DNA from: Pseudomonas sp.
Lineage (GTDB): Bacteria; Pseudomonadota; Gammaproteobacteria; Pseudomonadales; Pseudomonadaceae
Length of the DNA: 7,475 nucleotides
Direction of reading: 5' to 3'
NCBI GenBank assembly: GCA_029239415.1
Contig: JAQZAY010000180.1
Span: 1-7,475, forward strand
Below the pieces are notes generated by a model. It searched no databases and was not told the origin of the DNA. It saw only the letters and a list, made by a program, of their open reading frames with translations. The translations under genes and the position numbers were made by a program. Below are positions 1-6,602 of this stretch, piece after piece; positions within the stretch are counted from its first letter, which is position 1, and each line of letters starts with the position of its first letter.

Positions 1-1929
1 CAGGTGCTCGCGGTGCTCGATGGCCTTGGCGCGCAGGTCGTCGATGTCGACGTTGCCGCGCGCGTCGCAGGCGGTGACCACCACGCGCATCCCGGCCATC
101 TGCGCGGTCGCCGGGTTGGTGCCATGGGCCGAGGAGGGGATCAGGCACACCGTGCGGCGCGCCTCGCCGCGGCTCTGGTGGTAGGCGCGGATCGCCAGCA
201 GGCCGGCATACTCGCCCTGCGAGCCGGCATTGGGCTGCAGCGACACGGCGTCATAGCCGGTGGCGGCGCAGAGCATGGCTTCCAGCTCCTGGGTCAGCTG
301 CTGGTAGCCCTGGCTCTGCTCGGCCGGGGCGAACGGGTGCAGGTTGCCGAATTCGGCCCAGGTGACCGGGATCATCTCGCTGGCGGCGTTGAGCTTCATG
401 GTGCACGAGCCCAGCGGGATCATGCTGCGGTCCAGGGCCAGGTCCTTGTCGGCCAGGCGGCGCAGGTAGCGCATCAGCTCGGTTTCGCTGTGGTAGCGGT
501 TGAACACCGGATGCTCGAGGATCGCCGACTGGCGCAGCAGAGCGACGGGCAGGCATGCCTGCACGCTGGACCCGAGGACGGCGACGTCGGGCAGGGCCTG
601 GTCATGGCCGGCGAACAGCTGCCACAGGGCCTGGACATCGGCCTGGCTGCTGGTCTCGTCCAGCGACAGGCCCAGGTGGTTGGCATCGATCTGGCGCAGG
701 TTCAGGCGCTGGCCGCGGGCTTTTTCATGCAGCGCGGCGGTCGCTGAGCCGGTCGCCAGGGTCAGGGTATCGAACCAGGTCGGGTTGACCACGCTGACGC
801 CCAGGGCCTTGAGCCCTTCGGCAAGCAGGGTGGTCAGCGCGTGGGTGCGCTCGGCGATGCGCTTCAGGCCGGCCGGGCCGTGGTACACGGCGTACATGCT
901 GGCGATATTGGCCAGCAGCACCTGCGCGGTGCAGATGTTGCTGGTGGCCTTCTCGCGACGGATATGCTGCTCGCGGGTCTGCATGGCCAGGCGCAGCGCG
1001 GTCTTGCCGAAACGGTCGATCGAGGCGCCGACCAGACGGCCCGGCATGTCGCGCTTGAACGCGTCGCGGGTGGCGAAGTAGGCCGCGTGCGGGCCGCCGA
1101 AGCCCAGCGGCACGCCGAAGCGCTGCGCGCTGCCGATGGCTACGTCGGCCCCGAATTCGCCAGGCGGGGCCAGCAGGGTCAGGGCCAGCAGGTCGGCCGC
1201 GACCGCGACCAGCGCGTTGCCCGCGTGGAATCGCTCGACCAGCGCGCGATAGTCGAACACTTCGCCGCCACTGGCCGGGTATTGCAGCAGCGCGCCGAAG
1301 AACGCGCTGGTGTCCGCCAGGGTGTGCTCGTCGCCTACCACCACTTCGATACCCAGCGGCTCGGCGCGGGTGCGCAGCACGTCGAGGGTCTGCGGGTGGC
1401 AGTGGCTGGAAGCGAAGAAGGCGTGGCTGCCCTTGTTCTTGCTCAGGCGCTTGCAGAAGGTCATGGCCTCGGCGGCAGCGGTGGCTTCATCGAGCAACGA
1501 GGCGTTGGCGATCGGCAGGCCGGTCAGGTCGCTGATCAGGGTCTGGAAGTTGAGCAGCGCTTCGAGGCGGCCCTGGGAAATCTCGGGCTGGTAGGGCGTG
1601 TAGGCGGTGTACCAGGCGGGGTTTTCCAGCAGGTTGCGCAGGATCGGCGCCGGGGTATGACAGTTGTAGTAGCCCTGGCCGATAAAGCTCTTGAACAGCT
1701 GGTTCCGGCCGGCGATGGCCTTGAGCGAGGCGAGGGCATCGGCTTCGCTCTGGCCATCGTCGAGCGCCAGCACGCTGGTGCCCTTGATGCTGTCCGGAAT
1801 GACGGCGGCGGTCATGGCCTCGAGGCTGTCGAAGCCCAGGGTCTGCAGCATGCTCTGCTCGTCAGCGGCGCGCGGGCCGATGTGACGGGCGATGAATTCA
1901 TTGGCGGTGCCAAGGTCGATGGTGGTCAT
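1..1929 (-). CDS. gcvP: Glycine dehydrogenase (decarboxylating), P-protein; 5' part only, runs off the left edge
   Basis: PLP-dependent P-protein of the cytoplasmic glycine cleavage system. It decarboxylates glycine and passes the aminomethyl group to the lipoyl arm of GcvH. I translated all 643 codons down to base 1 and found no stop or frameshift; the family is about 950 residues, so roughly two thirds is present. Visible family motifs are HIGPR (16-20), [18 protein letters not shown] (from residue 106), TSNICTAQ (329-336), LGSCTMKLN (506-514) and SSAHGTNPA (599-607). The N-terminal half-domain is complete and the C-terminal PLP domain has begun. The PLP-binding lysine, in an H-K-T motif expected near residue 700, falls outside the window. 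The ATG at 1929 follows a GAGG ribosome site and gives the usual family N-terminus. It starts 9 bases after the gcvH stop, so the two genes are almost certainly co-transcribed and translationally close. Which paralogue it is (gcvP1 or gcvP2 in various naming schemes) cannot be settled here. Confidence 0.97.
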   Translation of the reverse strand, partial: MTTIDLGTANEFIARHIGPRAADEQSMLQTLGFDSLEAMTAAVIPDSIKGTSVLALDDGQSEADALASLKAIAGRNQLFKSFIGQGYYNCHTPAPILRNLLENPAWYTAYTPYQPEISQGRLEALLNFQTLISDLTGLPIANASLLDEATAAAEAMTFCKRLSKNKGSHAFFASSHCHPQTLDVLRTRAEPLGIEVVVGDEHTLADTSAFFGALLQYPASGGEVFDYRALVERFHAGNALVAVAADLLALTLLAPPGEFGADVAIGSAQRFGVPLGFGGPHAAYFATRDAFKRDMPGRLVGASIDRFGKTALRLAMQTREQHIRREKATSNICTAQVLLANIASMYAVYHGPAGLKRIAERTHALTTLLAEGLKALGVSVVNPTWFDTLTLATGSATAALHEKARGQRLNLRQIDANHLGLSLDETSSQADVQALWQLFAGHDQALPDVAVLGSSVQACLPVALLRQSAILEHPVFNRYHSETELMRYLRRLADKDLALDRSMIPLGSCTMKLNAASEMIPVTWAEFGNLHPFAPAEQSQGYQQLTQELEAMLCAATGYDAVSLQPNAGSQGEYAGLLAIRAYHQSRGEARRTVCLIPSSAHGTNPATAQMAGMRVVVTACDARGNVDIDDLRAKAIEHREHL

Positions 1930-1938
1930 GGCAGGTCC

Positions 1939-2322
1939 TCAGGCGTCGGCGTTGGCTTTGATCAGGCGGTCGTAGGCATCCTGGTCGAGGAGCCTGGCCA
2001 CTGCGGTGGCGTCGGCCGGGACGAAGCGCAGGAACCAGCCTTCGCCCAGCGGGTCTTCGTTGACCCGCTCGGGGTTGCTGTCGAGCTGCTGGTTGACCTC
2101 GACCACTTCACCTGCCAGGGGCATGTACACGCCGCTGGCGGCCTTGACCGACTCGACGGTCGATACCTCGGCGCCCTGCTCGTACTGCCGCAGTTCGGGA
2201 AGTTGCACGAACACCACGTCGCCCAGGGCGTTCTGGGCAAAGGCGGTGATACCCACCGTGACGCTGCCATCGGGTTCGACGCGCAGCCATTCGTGGTCTT
2301 CGGTGTAACGCAACTCGCTCAT
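1939..2322 (-). CDS. gcvH: Glycine cleavage system H protein (lipoyl carrier)
   Basis: Small lipoylated shuttle protein of the glycine cleavage system. It carries the aminomethyl group from GcvP to GcvT and returns the lipoyl arm for reoxidation by dihydrolipoamide dehydrogenase. The protein is 127 residues, the usual size for the family. It opens with SELRYTEDHEWLR, has the VGIT and FAQNALGDVVFV core strands, and places the lipoyl-accepting lysine at K60 within TVESVKAASGVY. The GEVVEVN and GEGWFLR segments follow. I chose the ATG at 2322 because it follows a GAGGAC ribosome site and gives the standard N-terminus; the open frame runs on upstream to 2559, but that stretch is unrelated to the family and contains the promoter. 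The gene is first in the gcv operon, with gcvP 9 bases downstream. A sigma-54 promoter and a TyrR-type operator lie upstream, implying control by the adjacent gcsR. Confidence 0.97.
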   Translation of the reverse strand: MSELRYTEDHEWLRVEPDGSVTVGITAFAQNALGDVVFVQLPELRQYEQGAEVSTVESVKAASGVYMPLAGEVVEVNQQLDSNPERVNEDPLGEGWFLRFVPADATAVARLLDQDAYDRLIKANADA

Positions 2323-2383
2323 GGAAAGTCCTCGGCAATGCAGGGAGGCGCGGTAGGGGCCACGCGCTTGGTGGCATTTCCCA

Positions 2384-2399
2384 AGCAATAACGCGGCCA
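2384..2399 (-). promoter_or_regulatory. Candidate sigma-54 (-24/-12) promoter of gcvHP
   Basis: On the minus strand the site reads TGGCCGCGTTATTGCT, against the RpoN consensus TGGCACG-N4-TTGCW. The invariant GG (2398-2397) and GC (2386-2385) are both present and separated by the required 10 bases. Mismatches are confined to the less conserved bases of the -24 block. Transcription would start near 2373, leaving a leader of about 50 bases before the gcvH ATG. A sigma-54 promoter is what the neighbouring GAFTGA-containing activator needs. The match is by eye and no start site has been mapped. Confidence 0.72.
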
Positions 2400-2463
2400 T
2401 GTGCGAAATTCCCAGCGAAATCGGGGCATTGCATCGGTTGAAGGCGCGCAGCAGGCATGACCT

Positions 2464-2481
2464 TGTAACGAAAACGCTACA
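2464..2481 (-). promoter_or_regulatory. Candidate GcsR (TyrR-type) operator / enhancer site
   Basis: The 18 bases read TGTAACGAAAACGCTACA on the plus strand, a TGTA...TACA dyad with one mismatch between half-sites. From memory, the GcsR consensus reported for P. aeruginosa is TGTAACG-N4-CGTTCCG, found in three tandem copies; the left half here is an exact match with the same N4 spacing. The TyrR box TGTAAA-N6-TTTACA has the same architecture. The site lies about 90-108 bases upstream of the predicted sigma-54 start point, a normal enhancer distance. I find no second equally good copy in this gap. Confidence 0.68.
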
Positions 2482-2538
2482 GTGCAGTGTCGGGATTGAA
2501 AGCAGGAGTGGATGAATGCCTTGTGCAGCAGCGGGCAG

Positions 2539-2589
2539 GCCAGGCTGTATCGAAATCAATACGGCGTATTGTTTTCGATACAGCCTGGC
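2539..2589. repeat. 51-base near-perfect palindrome at the 3' end of gcsR
   Basis: Two 25-base arms (2539-2563 and 2565-2589) are inverted copies with one internal mismatch (2556 against 2572) and a single central base, 2564. The outer edge touches the gcsR stop codon at 2590-2592. In RNA from either strand it would form a very stable hairpin, so it may end or process the gcsR transcript before gcvH. It is not a classic intrinsic terminator: neither side carries a run of T, and the stem is unusually long and A/T-rich in the middle. It does not resemble the short G+C-rich REP elements I know from pseudomonads. The structure is certain; the function is not. Confidence 0.85.
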
Positions 2590-4098
2590 TCAAGGCCTTG
2601 CAGCGATCCCGTACTTGCGCAGGCGATGGGCAATGGCGGTATGCGAGGTCTGCAGGCGCGCGGCCAGTTGCCGGGTCGAGGGATAGCTGGGGTAGAGCTT
2701 CTGCAGCAGCTCGCGCTCGAACGCTGCGACCGCGAGTTCCAGGCTGGACACCTCGCCATCCTGGCCGCGCGCCACCGAAGTGCCGGCGATGTCCAGGTCG
2801 CCGATATCCACCAGGTTGCTCTCGCAGATGGCGGCGGCGCGGAAGATCACGTTCTGCAATTGCCGCACGTTGCCCGGCCACGGATTGTCCAGCAGCGCTG
2901 AGTGTGCGCCTGGCGCGAGACGACAGAGCGGGCGTTGGATCTGCGTGCAGGCCAGTTGCATGAACCGGTGCGCCAGCAGGAGGATGTCCTGGCCGCGCTC
3001 GCGCAGCGGCGGGACCTGCAGGTTGAGCACGTTCAGGCGGTAGAACAGGTCTTCGCGGAAAGTGCCTTGGGCGACCATCGTTTCCAGGTCGCGGTGGGTG
3101 GCGCTGAGGATGCGCACATCGACCTTGACCTCGCGATCGCCGCCCACCCTGCGAAAGCTGCCATCGCTGAGAAAGCGCAGCAGCTTGGCCTGCAGGTAGG
3201 GCGACATCTCGCCGATCTCGTCGAGAAACACCGTGCCCTGGTTGGCCAGCTCCATCAGCCCCGGCTTGCCGCCGCGCTGGGCGCCGGTGAAGGCACCCGG
3301 GGCATAGCCGAACAGCTCGCTCTCGGCCAGACTCTCGGCCAGCGCCGCACAGTTCAACGCCAGGAACGGTGCGGCATGCCGGCTGCTGATGGCATGGCAG
3401 GCGCGGGCGACCAGTTCCTTGCCGGTCCCGGTTTCACCGTGGATCAGCAGCGGTGCGTCCAGCGTGGCGACACGCAGTGCGCGAGCCTTCAAGGTGCGGA
3501 TGGCCGGCGATTCGCCCAGCAGCGAGTCGAAGCCTTCGGCGTGGTCGTGGTGCAGCGCCGACAGCCGTTCGCCCATGCGGTTGGGCGGGTACAAGGTCAG
3601 CAGGCCACCGGCGTTGGTGATCGGCGTGGCGTCGAGCAACAGGCTCTGGCCATTGAGCTGCATCTCCCGCATCGGCAAGTGGAAGCCATTGTCCCGCAGC
3701 GCCTGGAGCAGACCGGGGTCGGCGAACAGCTCGCCCACCGAACGTCCCGCCGACTCTCGCCCGCACAGGGCGATCAATGCCGGGTTGGCCAGCAGCACGG
3801 TGCCGGCGCTGTCCACGGCCAGCACCGGGTCGCTCATGGCCGCGAGCAGCGCGTCGAGCTGCAGGTGGCGGCGCTGTCCGGGCAGAATGTCGACCACCTC
3901 GACCGACTGCACGCCCTGCACCTCGAAGAGCGCGTCGTGCAGCTCTTCGAGCACGGCCGGGCTCAGGGTCGGCGCATCGATGTAGACATTGGGCGGCACC
4001 ATCTCGACGGCGTCCAGGTTGAGGTTGCGAGCACCGAGCAGGGCCAGTACTTCCTGGGTGATGCCGACGCGGTCGATGAAGCTGACGTGGATGCGCAT
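2590..4098 (-). CDS. gcsR: TyrR-family sigma-54-dependent activator, probably glycine-responsive GcsR
   Basis: Cytoplasmic enhancer-binding protein of 502 residues. Domains in order: N-terminal ACT-type region (about 1-70, starting MRIHVSFIDRVGITQEVL), PAS-like region (about 80-190), AAA+ sigma-54 interaction domain (about 190-430) and C-terminal helix-turn-helix (about 474-498, STRQLAARLQTSHTAIAHRL). The AAA+ domain has Walker A GETGTGKE (221-228), the sigma-54-contacting GAFTGA loop (268-273), Walker B VFLDEI (290-295) and an arginine-finger region FREDLFYRLN (347-356). An intact GAFTGA shows a true sigma-54 activator, unlike E. coli TyrR, which lacks it. The neighbour gcvHP with a matching operator favours GcsR, known in P. 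aeruginosa to activate the gcv operon with glycine; the main alternative is a PhhR-like aromatic regulator. The ATG at 4098 gives the family N-terminus, but its ribosome site is poor; the frame stays open to 4197. Confidence 0.88.
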   Translation of the reverse strand: MRIHVSFIDRVGITQEVLALLGARNLNLDAVEMVPPNVYIDAPTLSPAVLEELHDALFEVQGVQSVEVVDILPGQRRHLQLDALLAAMSDPVLAVDSAGTVLLANPALIALCGRESAGRSVGELFADPGLLQALRDNGFHLPMREMQLNGQSLLLDATPITNAGGLLTLYPPNRMGERLSALHHDHAEGFDSLLGESPAIRTLKARALRVATLDAPLLIHGETGTGKELVARACHAISSRHAAPFLALNCAALAESLAESELFGYAPGAFTGAQRGGKPGLMELANQGTVFLDEIGEMSPYLQAKLLRFLSDGSFRRVGGDREVKVDVRILSATHRDLETMVAQGTFREDLFYRLNVLNLQVPPLRERGQDILLLAHRFMQLACTQIQRPLCRLAPGAHSALLDNPWPGNVRQLQNVIFRAAAICESNLVDIGDLDIAGTSVARGQDGEVSSLELAVAAFERELLQKLYPSYPSTRQLAARLQTSHTAIAHRLRKYGIAARP

Positions 4099-4129
4099 GG
4101 GGTAGGCGGCGGTCCGGGGAAAGAGCGCA

Positions 4130-4157
4130 AGTATGCATTGGAATACCTTGCTTACAA
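4130..4157 (-). promoter_or_regulatory. Weak candidate sigma-70 promoter for gcsR
   Basis: In the 127-base gap between the DUF5064 gene and gcsR, the minus strand carries TTGTAA (4157-4152) and CATACT (4135-4130) separated by 16 bases. Each hexamer matches 4 of 6 consensus positions. A start near 4123 would give a leader of about 25 bases. This is the best pair I see in the gap, but such matches occur by chance, and gcsR could also be reached by readthrough from the arc operon. The gap also contains a short interrupted dyad (4187-4222) with no T run. Confidence 0.2.
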
Positions 4158-4225
4158 ACACTGCCGTCCCTGTTGGAGATTCAAGGGCGCAGTTCAAAGC
4201 ATGCTGAACCCTGGATCTGCGCAGT

Positions 4226-4585
4226 CTACTCCAGATGCTCGGGCTTCACCGGATCTCCCGATTTGACATCCAGCTGACTGCGCACGTCCTCGAACATCTC
4301 GTCGTAGTACTTGTGCATCGAGCCGATGCTGGCGGTCTTGGGCAGGCCGTATTTCTGGGCGATGCGGGTGGCGTGGCGGGCGAAGTCGAAGGCCTGGTCC
4401 TTGGGCAGGAAGAAGCGTTCGTCGATGTCCTTCTGCTCTATCGAGCCATGCAGGCGAAACTGCATGCCCTTGCCTTCCTTGGGGTCGCTCAGCACTTCAT
4501 AGTCGATGCACAGGTTGTAGCTGTGGTCGCCCTTGCCCAGGGCATGGCGCTCGATGTGCAGGTGTCCGGGTTCGAACTGGGCCAT
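4226..4585 (-). CDS. DUF5064 family protein of unknown function
   Basis: A 119-residue, soluble, acidic-to-neutral protein with no signal peptide and no membrane segment. I recognise the family from its opening FEPGHLHIER, the central GKGMQFRLHG and FFLPKD...FARHA segments, and the closing DPVKPEHL. It is a small family largely found in Pseudomonas, and to my knowledge no biochemical role has been assigned. The pattern of alternating polar and hydrophobic strands (residues 21-60) followed by a helix-rich half (62-105) suggests a compact alpha/beta fold. The ATG at 4585 has a GGAGA ribosome site; the open frame extends upstream to 4663, but that part overlaps the end of arcC and lacks family sequence. 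It starts 28 bases after the arcC stop with no convincing terminator between, so it probably is the last gene of the arc operon. A role linked to arginine fermentation is inference from position only. Confidence 0.88.
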   Translation of the reverse strand: MAQFEPGHLHIERHALGKGDHSYNLCIDYEVLSDPKEGKGMQFRLHGSIEQKDIDERFFLPKDQAFDFARHATRIAQKYGLPKTASIGSMHKYYDEMFEDVRSQLDVKSGDPVKPEHLE

Positions 4586-4613
4586 GATGCGATTCTCCGC
4601 AGGTTGAACAGGC

Positions 4614-5549
4614 TCAACGGTAGTCGATACCGTCGTGGGCGGTACTGACCCGAGTGCCAGCACTACCCTTCACGATCTCTTCGATGTCCGGCAGCGAGCC
4701 GATCACCGCGACCTTGCCGGTGTCGCGGGCAAAGTCGCACGCTGCCTGCACCTTGGGTCCCATGGATCCGGCCGCAAAGCCAAGCTTTTCCAGCTCGTCC
4801 GGGTGCGCCCGGGCAATGGCCTTCTGGCTGGGCTTGCCATAGTCGACGAAGGCGGCGTTGACATCGGTGGCAATCACCAGCAGGTCGGCGTCGAGCTGCG
4901 CGGCCAGCAACGCCGAGCACAGGTCCTTGTCGATCACCGCCTCGATGCCTTGCAGGGTGCGCTTGCGCTCGGGATCGTACATGGTCGGAATGCCACCGCC
5001 GCCCGCGCAGATCACCACGCTGCCCTTTTCCAGCAGCCAGGTGATAGGGCGGATCTCGAAGATGCGCCGCGGCCTGGGGCTGGCCACCACGCGGCGGTAC
5101 TTGTCACCGTCGGGCTTGACTACCCAGCCCTTTTCCCTGGCCAGGCGCTCGGCTTCATCCTTGGCGTAGACCGGGCCGATGAACTTGGTCGGGTCCTGGA
5201 AGGCCGGATCGTTCGCATCCACCTCGACCTGGGTCAGCAGCGTGGCGAAGGGCACTTCGAAGGCCAGCAGGTTGCCCAGTTCCTGTTCGATCATGTAGCC
5301 GATCATGCCTTCGGTCTCGGCGCCGAGCACGTCGAGCGGGTAGGCCTCCTCGGGCTTGTAGGATTGCGCCTGCAGCGACAGCAGGCCGACCTGCGGGCCG
5401 TTGCCGTGGGCGATGACCAGTTGGTTGCCGGGATGGATCCTGGCGATCTGCTCGCAGGCGACACGGATATTGGCGCGCTGGTTCTCGGCGGTCATCGGCT
5501 CGCCGCGACGCAGCAGGGCGTTGCCGCCCAATGCAACAACGATACGCAT
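4614..5549 (-). CDS. arcC: Carbamate kinase, last enzyme of the arginine deiminase pathway
   Basis: Cytoplasmic kinase that transfers phosphate from carbamoyl phosphate to ADP, giving ATP plus carbamate, which breaks down to CO2 and ammonia. This is the energy-yielding step of anaerobic arginine breakdown. The 311-residue length is right for the family. The amino acid kinase fold is marked by [10 protein letters not shown] (from residue 4), AHGNGPQVG (47-55), CAGGGGIP (181-188), VIDKDL (205-210), ATDVNAAF (227-234) and GSMGPKV (261-267). The ATG at 5549 has an AGGAC ribosome site and yields the normal N-terminus. It follows arcB by 32 bases and precedes the DUF5064 gene by 28. The last dozen residues after the GTRV segment form a short tail (ending DGIDYR) that I believe is variable between homologues. 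Confidence 0.97.
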   Translation of the reverse strand: MRIVVALGGNALLRRGEPMTAENQRANIRVACEQIARIHPGNQLVIAHGNGPQVGLLSLQAQSYKPEEAYPLDVLGAETEGMIGYMIEQELGNLLAFEVPFATLLTQVEVDANDPAFQDPTKFIGPVYAKDEAERLAREKGWVVKPDGDKYRRVVASPRPRRIFEIRPITWLLEKGSVVICAGGGGIPTMYDPERKRTLQGIEAVIDKDLCSALLAAQLDADLLVIATDVNAAFVDYGKPSQKAIARAHPDELEKLGFAAGSMGPKVQAACDFARDTGKVAVIGSLPDIEEIVKGSAGTRVSTAHDGIDYR

Positions 5550-5581
5550 GATGGATGTCCTTTATCGAAAAGGTGTGGCGC

Positions 5582-6592
5582 CTACAGGTCCGCCAGGGTC
5601 GAGACCAGGATCGCCTTGATCGTGTGCATGCGGTTCTCCGCCTGCTCGAAGGCGATGCAGGCCGGCGACTCGAACACGTCGTCGGTGACTTCGATGCCAT
5701 TGGCCAGGTTCGGGTACTGCTCGGCGATCTGCTTGCCCACCTTGGTCTCGGCATTGTGGAACGCCGGCAGGCAGTGCATGAACTTGGTCCTGGGGTTGCC
5801 ACTGGCCTTCATCAGGTCCGCGTTCACCTGGTAGGGCAGCAGTTGCTGGATGCGTTCGCCCCAGGCCTCGACGGGCTCGCCCATCGACACCCAGACGTCG
5901 GTGTGGATGAAGTCCACGTCCTTGACCGCCGCTTTCGGGTCTTCCGTCAGGGTGATGCGTGCGCCGCTTTCTTCGGCGTACGTGTTGCAGCGCTTGACCA
6001 GGTCGTCGTGGGGCCACAATGCCTTGGGCGCGGCGATCCGCACGTCCATGCCGAGCTTGGCGCCGATCAGCAGCAGCGAGTTGCCCATGTTGTTGCGCGC
6101 GTCGCCCAGGTAGGCGTAGCTGATGTCGTGCAGCGGCTTGTCGCTGTGCTCACGCATGGTCATCACGTCGGCGATCATCTGGGTGGGGTGGTATTCGTCG
6201 GTCAGTCCGTTGAACACCGGCACGCCTGCGTACTTGGCGAGTTCCTCGACGATCTCCTGCTTGAAACCGCGGTACTCGATGGCGTCGTACATGCGCCCCA
6301 GCACTCGGGCGGTATCCTTCATGCTCTCCTTGTGACCGATCTGCGAGGAGCCGGGATCGATGTAGGTGACATTGGCGCCCTGGTCATAGGCGGCGACCTC
6401 GAAGGCGCAGCGGGTGCGGGTCGAGGTCTTCTCGAAGATCAGGGCGATGTTGTTGCCCTTGAGGTGTTGCTGTTCGGTGCCGGTGTACTTGGCCCGCTTG
6501 AGGTCGCGGGACAGGTCCAGCAGGTAGCGCAGCTCACGGGTGGTGTGGTGTTCGAGGGTGAGCAGGCTGCGGTTGTGGATGTTGAACGCCAT
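5582..6592 (-). CDS. arcB: Catabolic ornithine carbamoyltransferase
   Basis: Phosphorolyses citrulline to ornithine and carbamoyl phosphate in the arginine deiminase pathway. The 336-residue length equals that of P. aeruginosa ArcB. Carbamoyl-phosphate binding motif STRTR is at 57-61, HPTQ at 135-138, the ornithine-side SMG loop at 236-238 and the catalytic HCLP at 273-276. Glutamate is present at 106 (Glu105 when the initiator Met is not counted), the residue whose change to Gly in the P. aeruginosa enzyme was reported to restore anabolic behaviour, so this copy should be the cooperative, catabolic type. The position between arcA and arcC says the same. In P. putida annotations the gene is also called argI. 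The ATG at 6592 has a strong AGGAGAG ribosome site; 12 more in-frame codons upstream overlap arcA and look non-native. It begins 10 bases after the arcA stop. Confidence 0.97.
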   Translation of the reverse strand: MAFNIHNRSLLTLEHHTTRELRYLLDLSRDLKRAKYTGTEQQHLKGNNIALIFEKTSTRTRCAFEVAAYDQGANVTYIDPGSSQIGHKESMKDTARVLGRMYDAIEYRGFKQEIVEELAKYAGVPVFNGLTDEYHPTQMIADVMTMREHSDKPLHDISYAYLGDARNNMGNSLLLIGAKLGMDVRIAAPKALWPHDDLVKRCNTYAEESGARITLTEDPKAAVKDVDFIHTDVWVSMGEPVEAWGERIQQLLPYQVNADLMKASGNPRTKFMHCLPAFHNAETKVGKQIAEQYPNLANGIEVTDDVFESPACIAFEQAENRMHTIKAILVSTLADL

Positions 6593-6602
6593 GATGGCTC
6601 TC

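Noticed and set aside
841..2391. Plus-strand open frame of 516 codons
   Set aside because: It lies antisense to gcvP and gcvH, whose family motifs are unbroken on the minus strand. It has no family resemblance and crosses the gene boundary and promoter; it is a high-G+C shadow.
2323..2463. Glycine riboswitch ahead of gcvH
   Set aside because: The predicted leader is only about 50 bases, too short for a glycine aptamer, and I see no aptamer-like stems. The regulator-operator pair explains glycine control.
2323..2559. N-terminal extension of gcvH in the same open frame
   Set aside because: The extra residues are unlike any H protein, cover the sigma-54 promoter and operator, and the ATG at 2322 has a good ribosome site.
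4187..4222. Possible terminator after the DUF5064 gene
   Set aside because: Minus-strand GCGCA and GTTCA segments can pair with TGAAC and TGCGC, but the stem is interrupted by an 8-base bulge and no T run follows. Too weak to call.
2902..4266. Plus-strand open frame of 454 codons
   Set aside because: It is antisense to gcsR, with glutamine/glycine/alanine-rich composition typical of a shadow frame and no recognisable domain. The same reasoning removes the plus-strand frames at 4635-5834 and 5555-6685.
4588..4616. Possible terminator between arcC and the DUF5064 gene
   Set aside because: Only a 5-base GTTGA/TCAAC stem is visible and no T run follows, so I treat the genes as one unit.
4614..4640. 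arcC ends in DGIDYR, resembling the DPIDY end of arcA, with a shared short DNA stretch
   Set aside because: The shared stretch is about 9 bases and the proteins are unrelated. Coincidence is the simplest reading; no duplication is visible around it.
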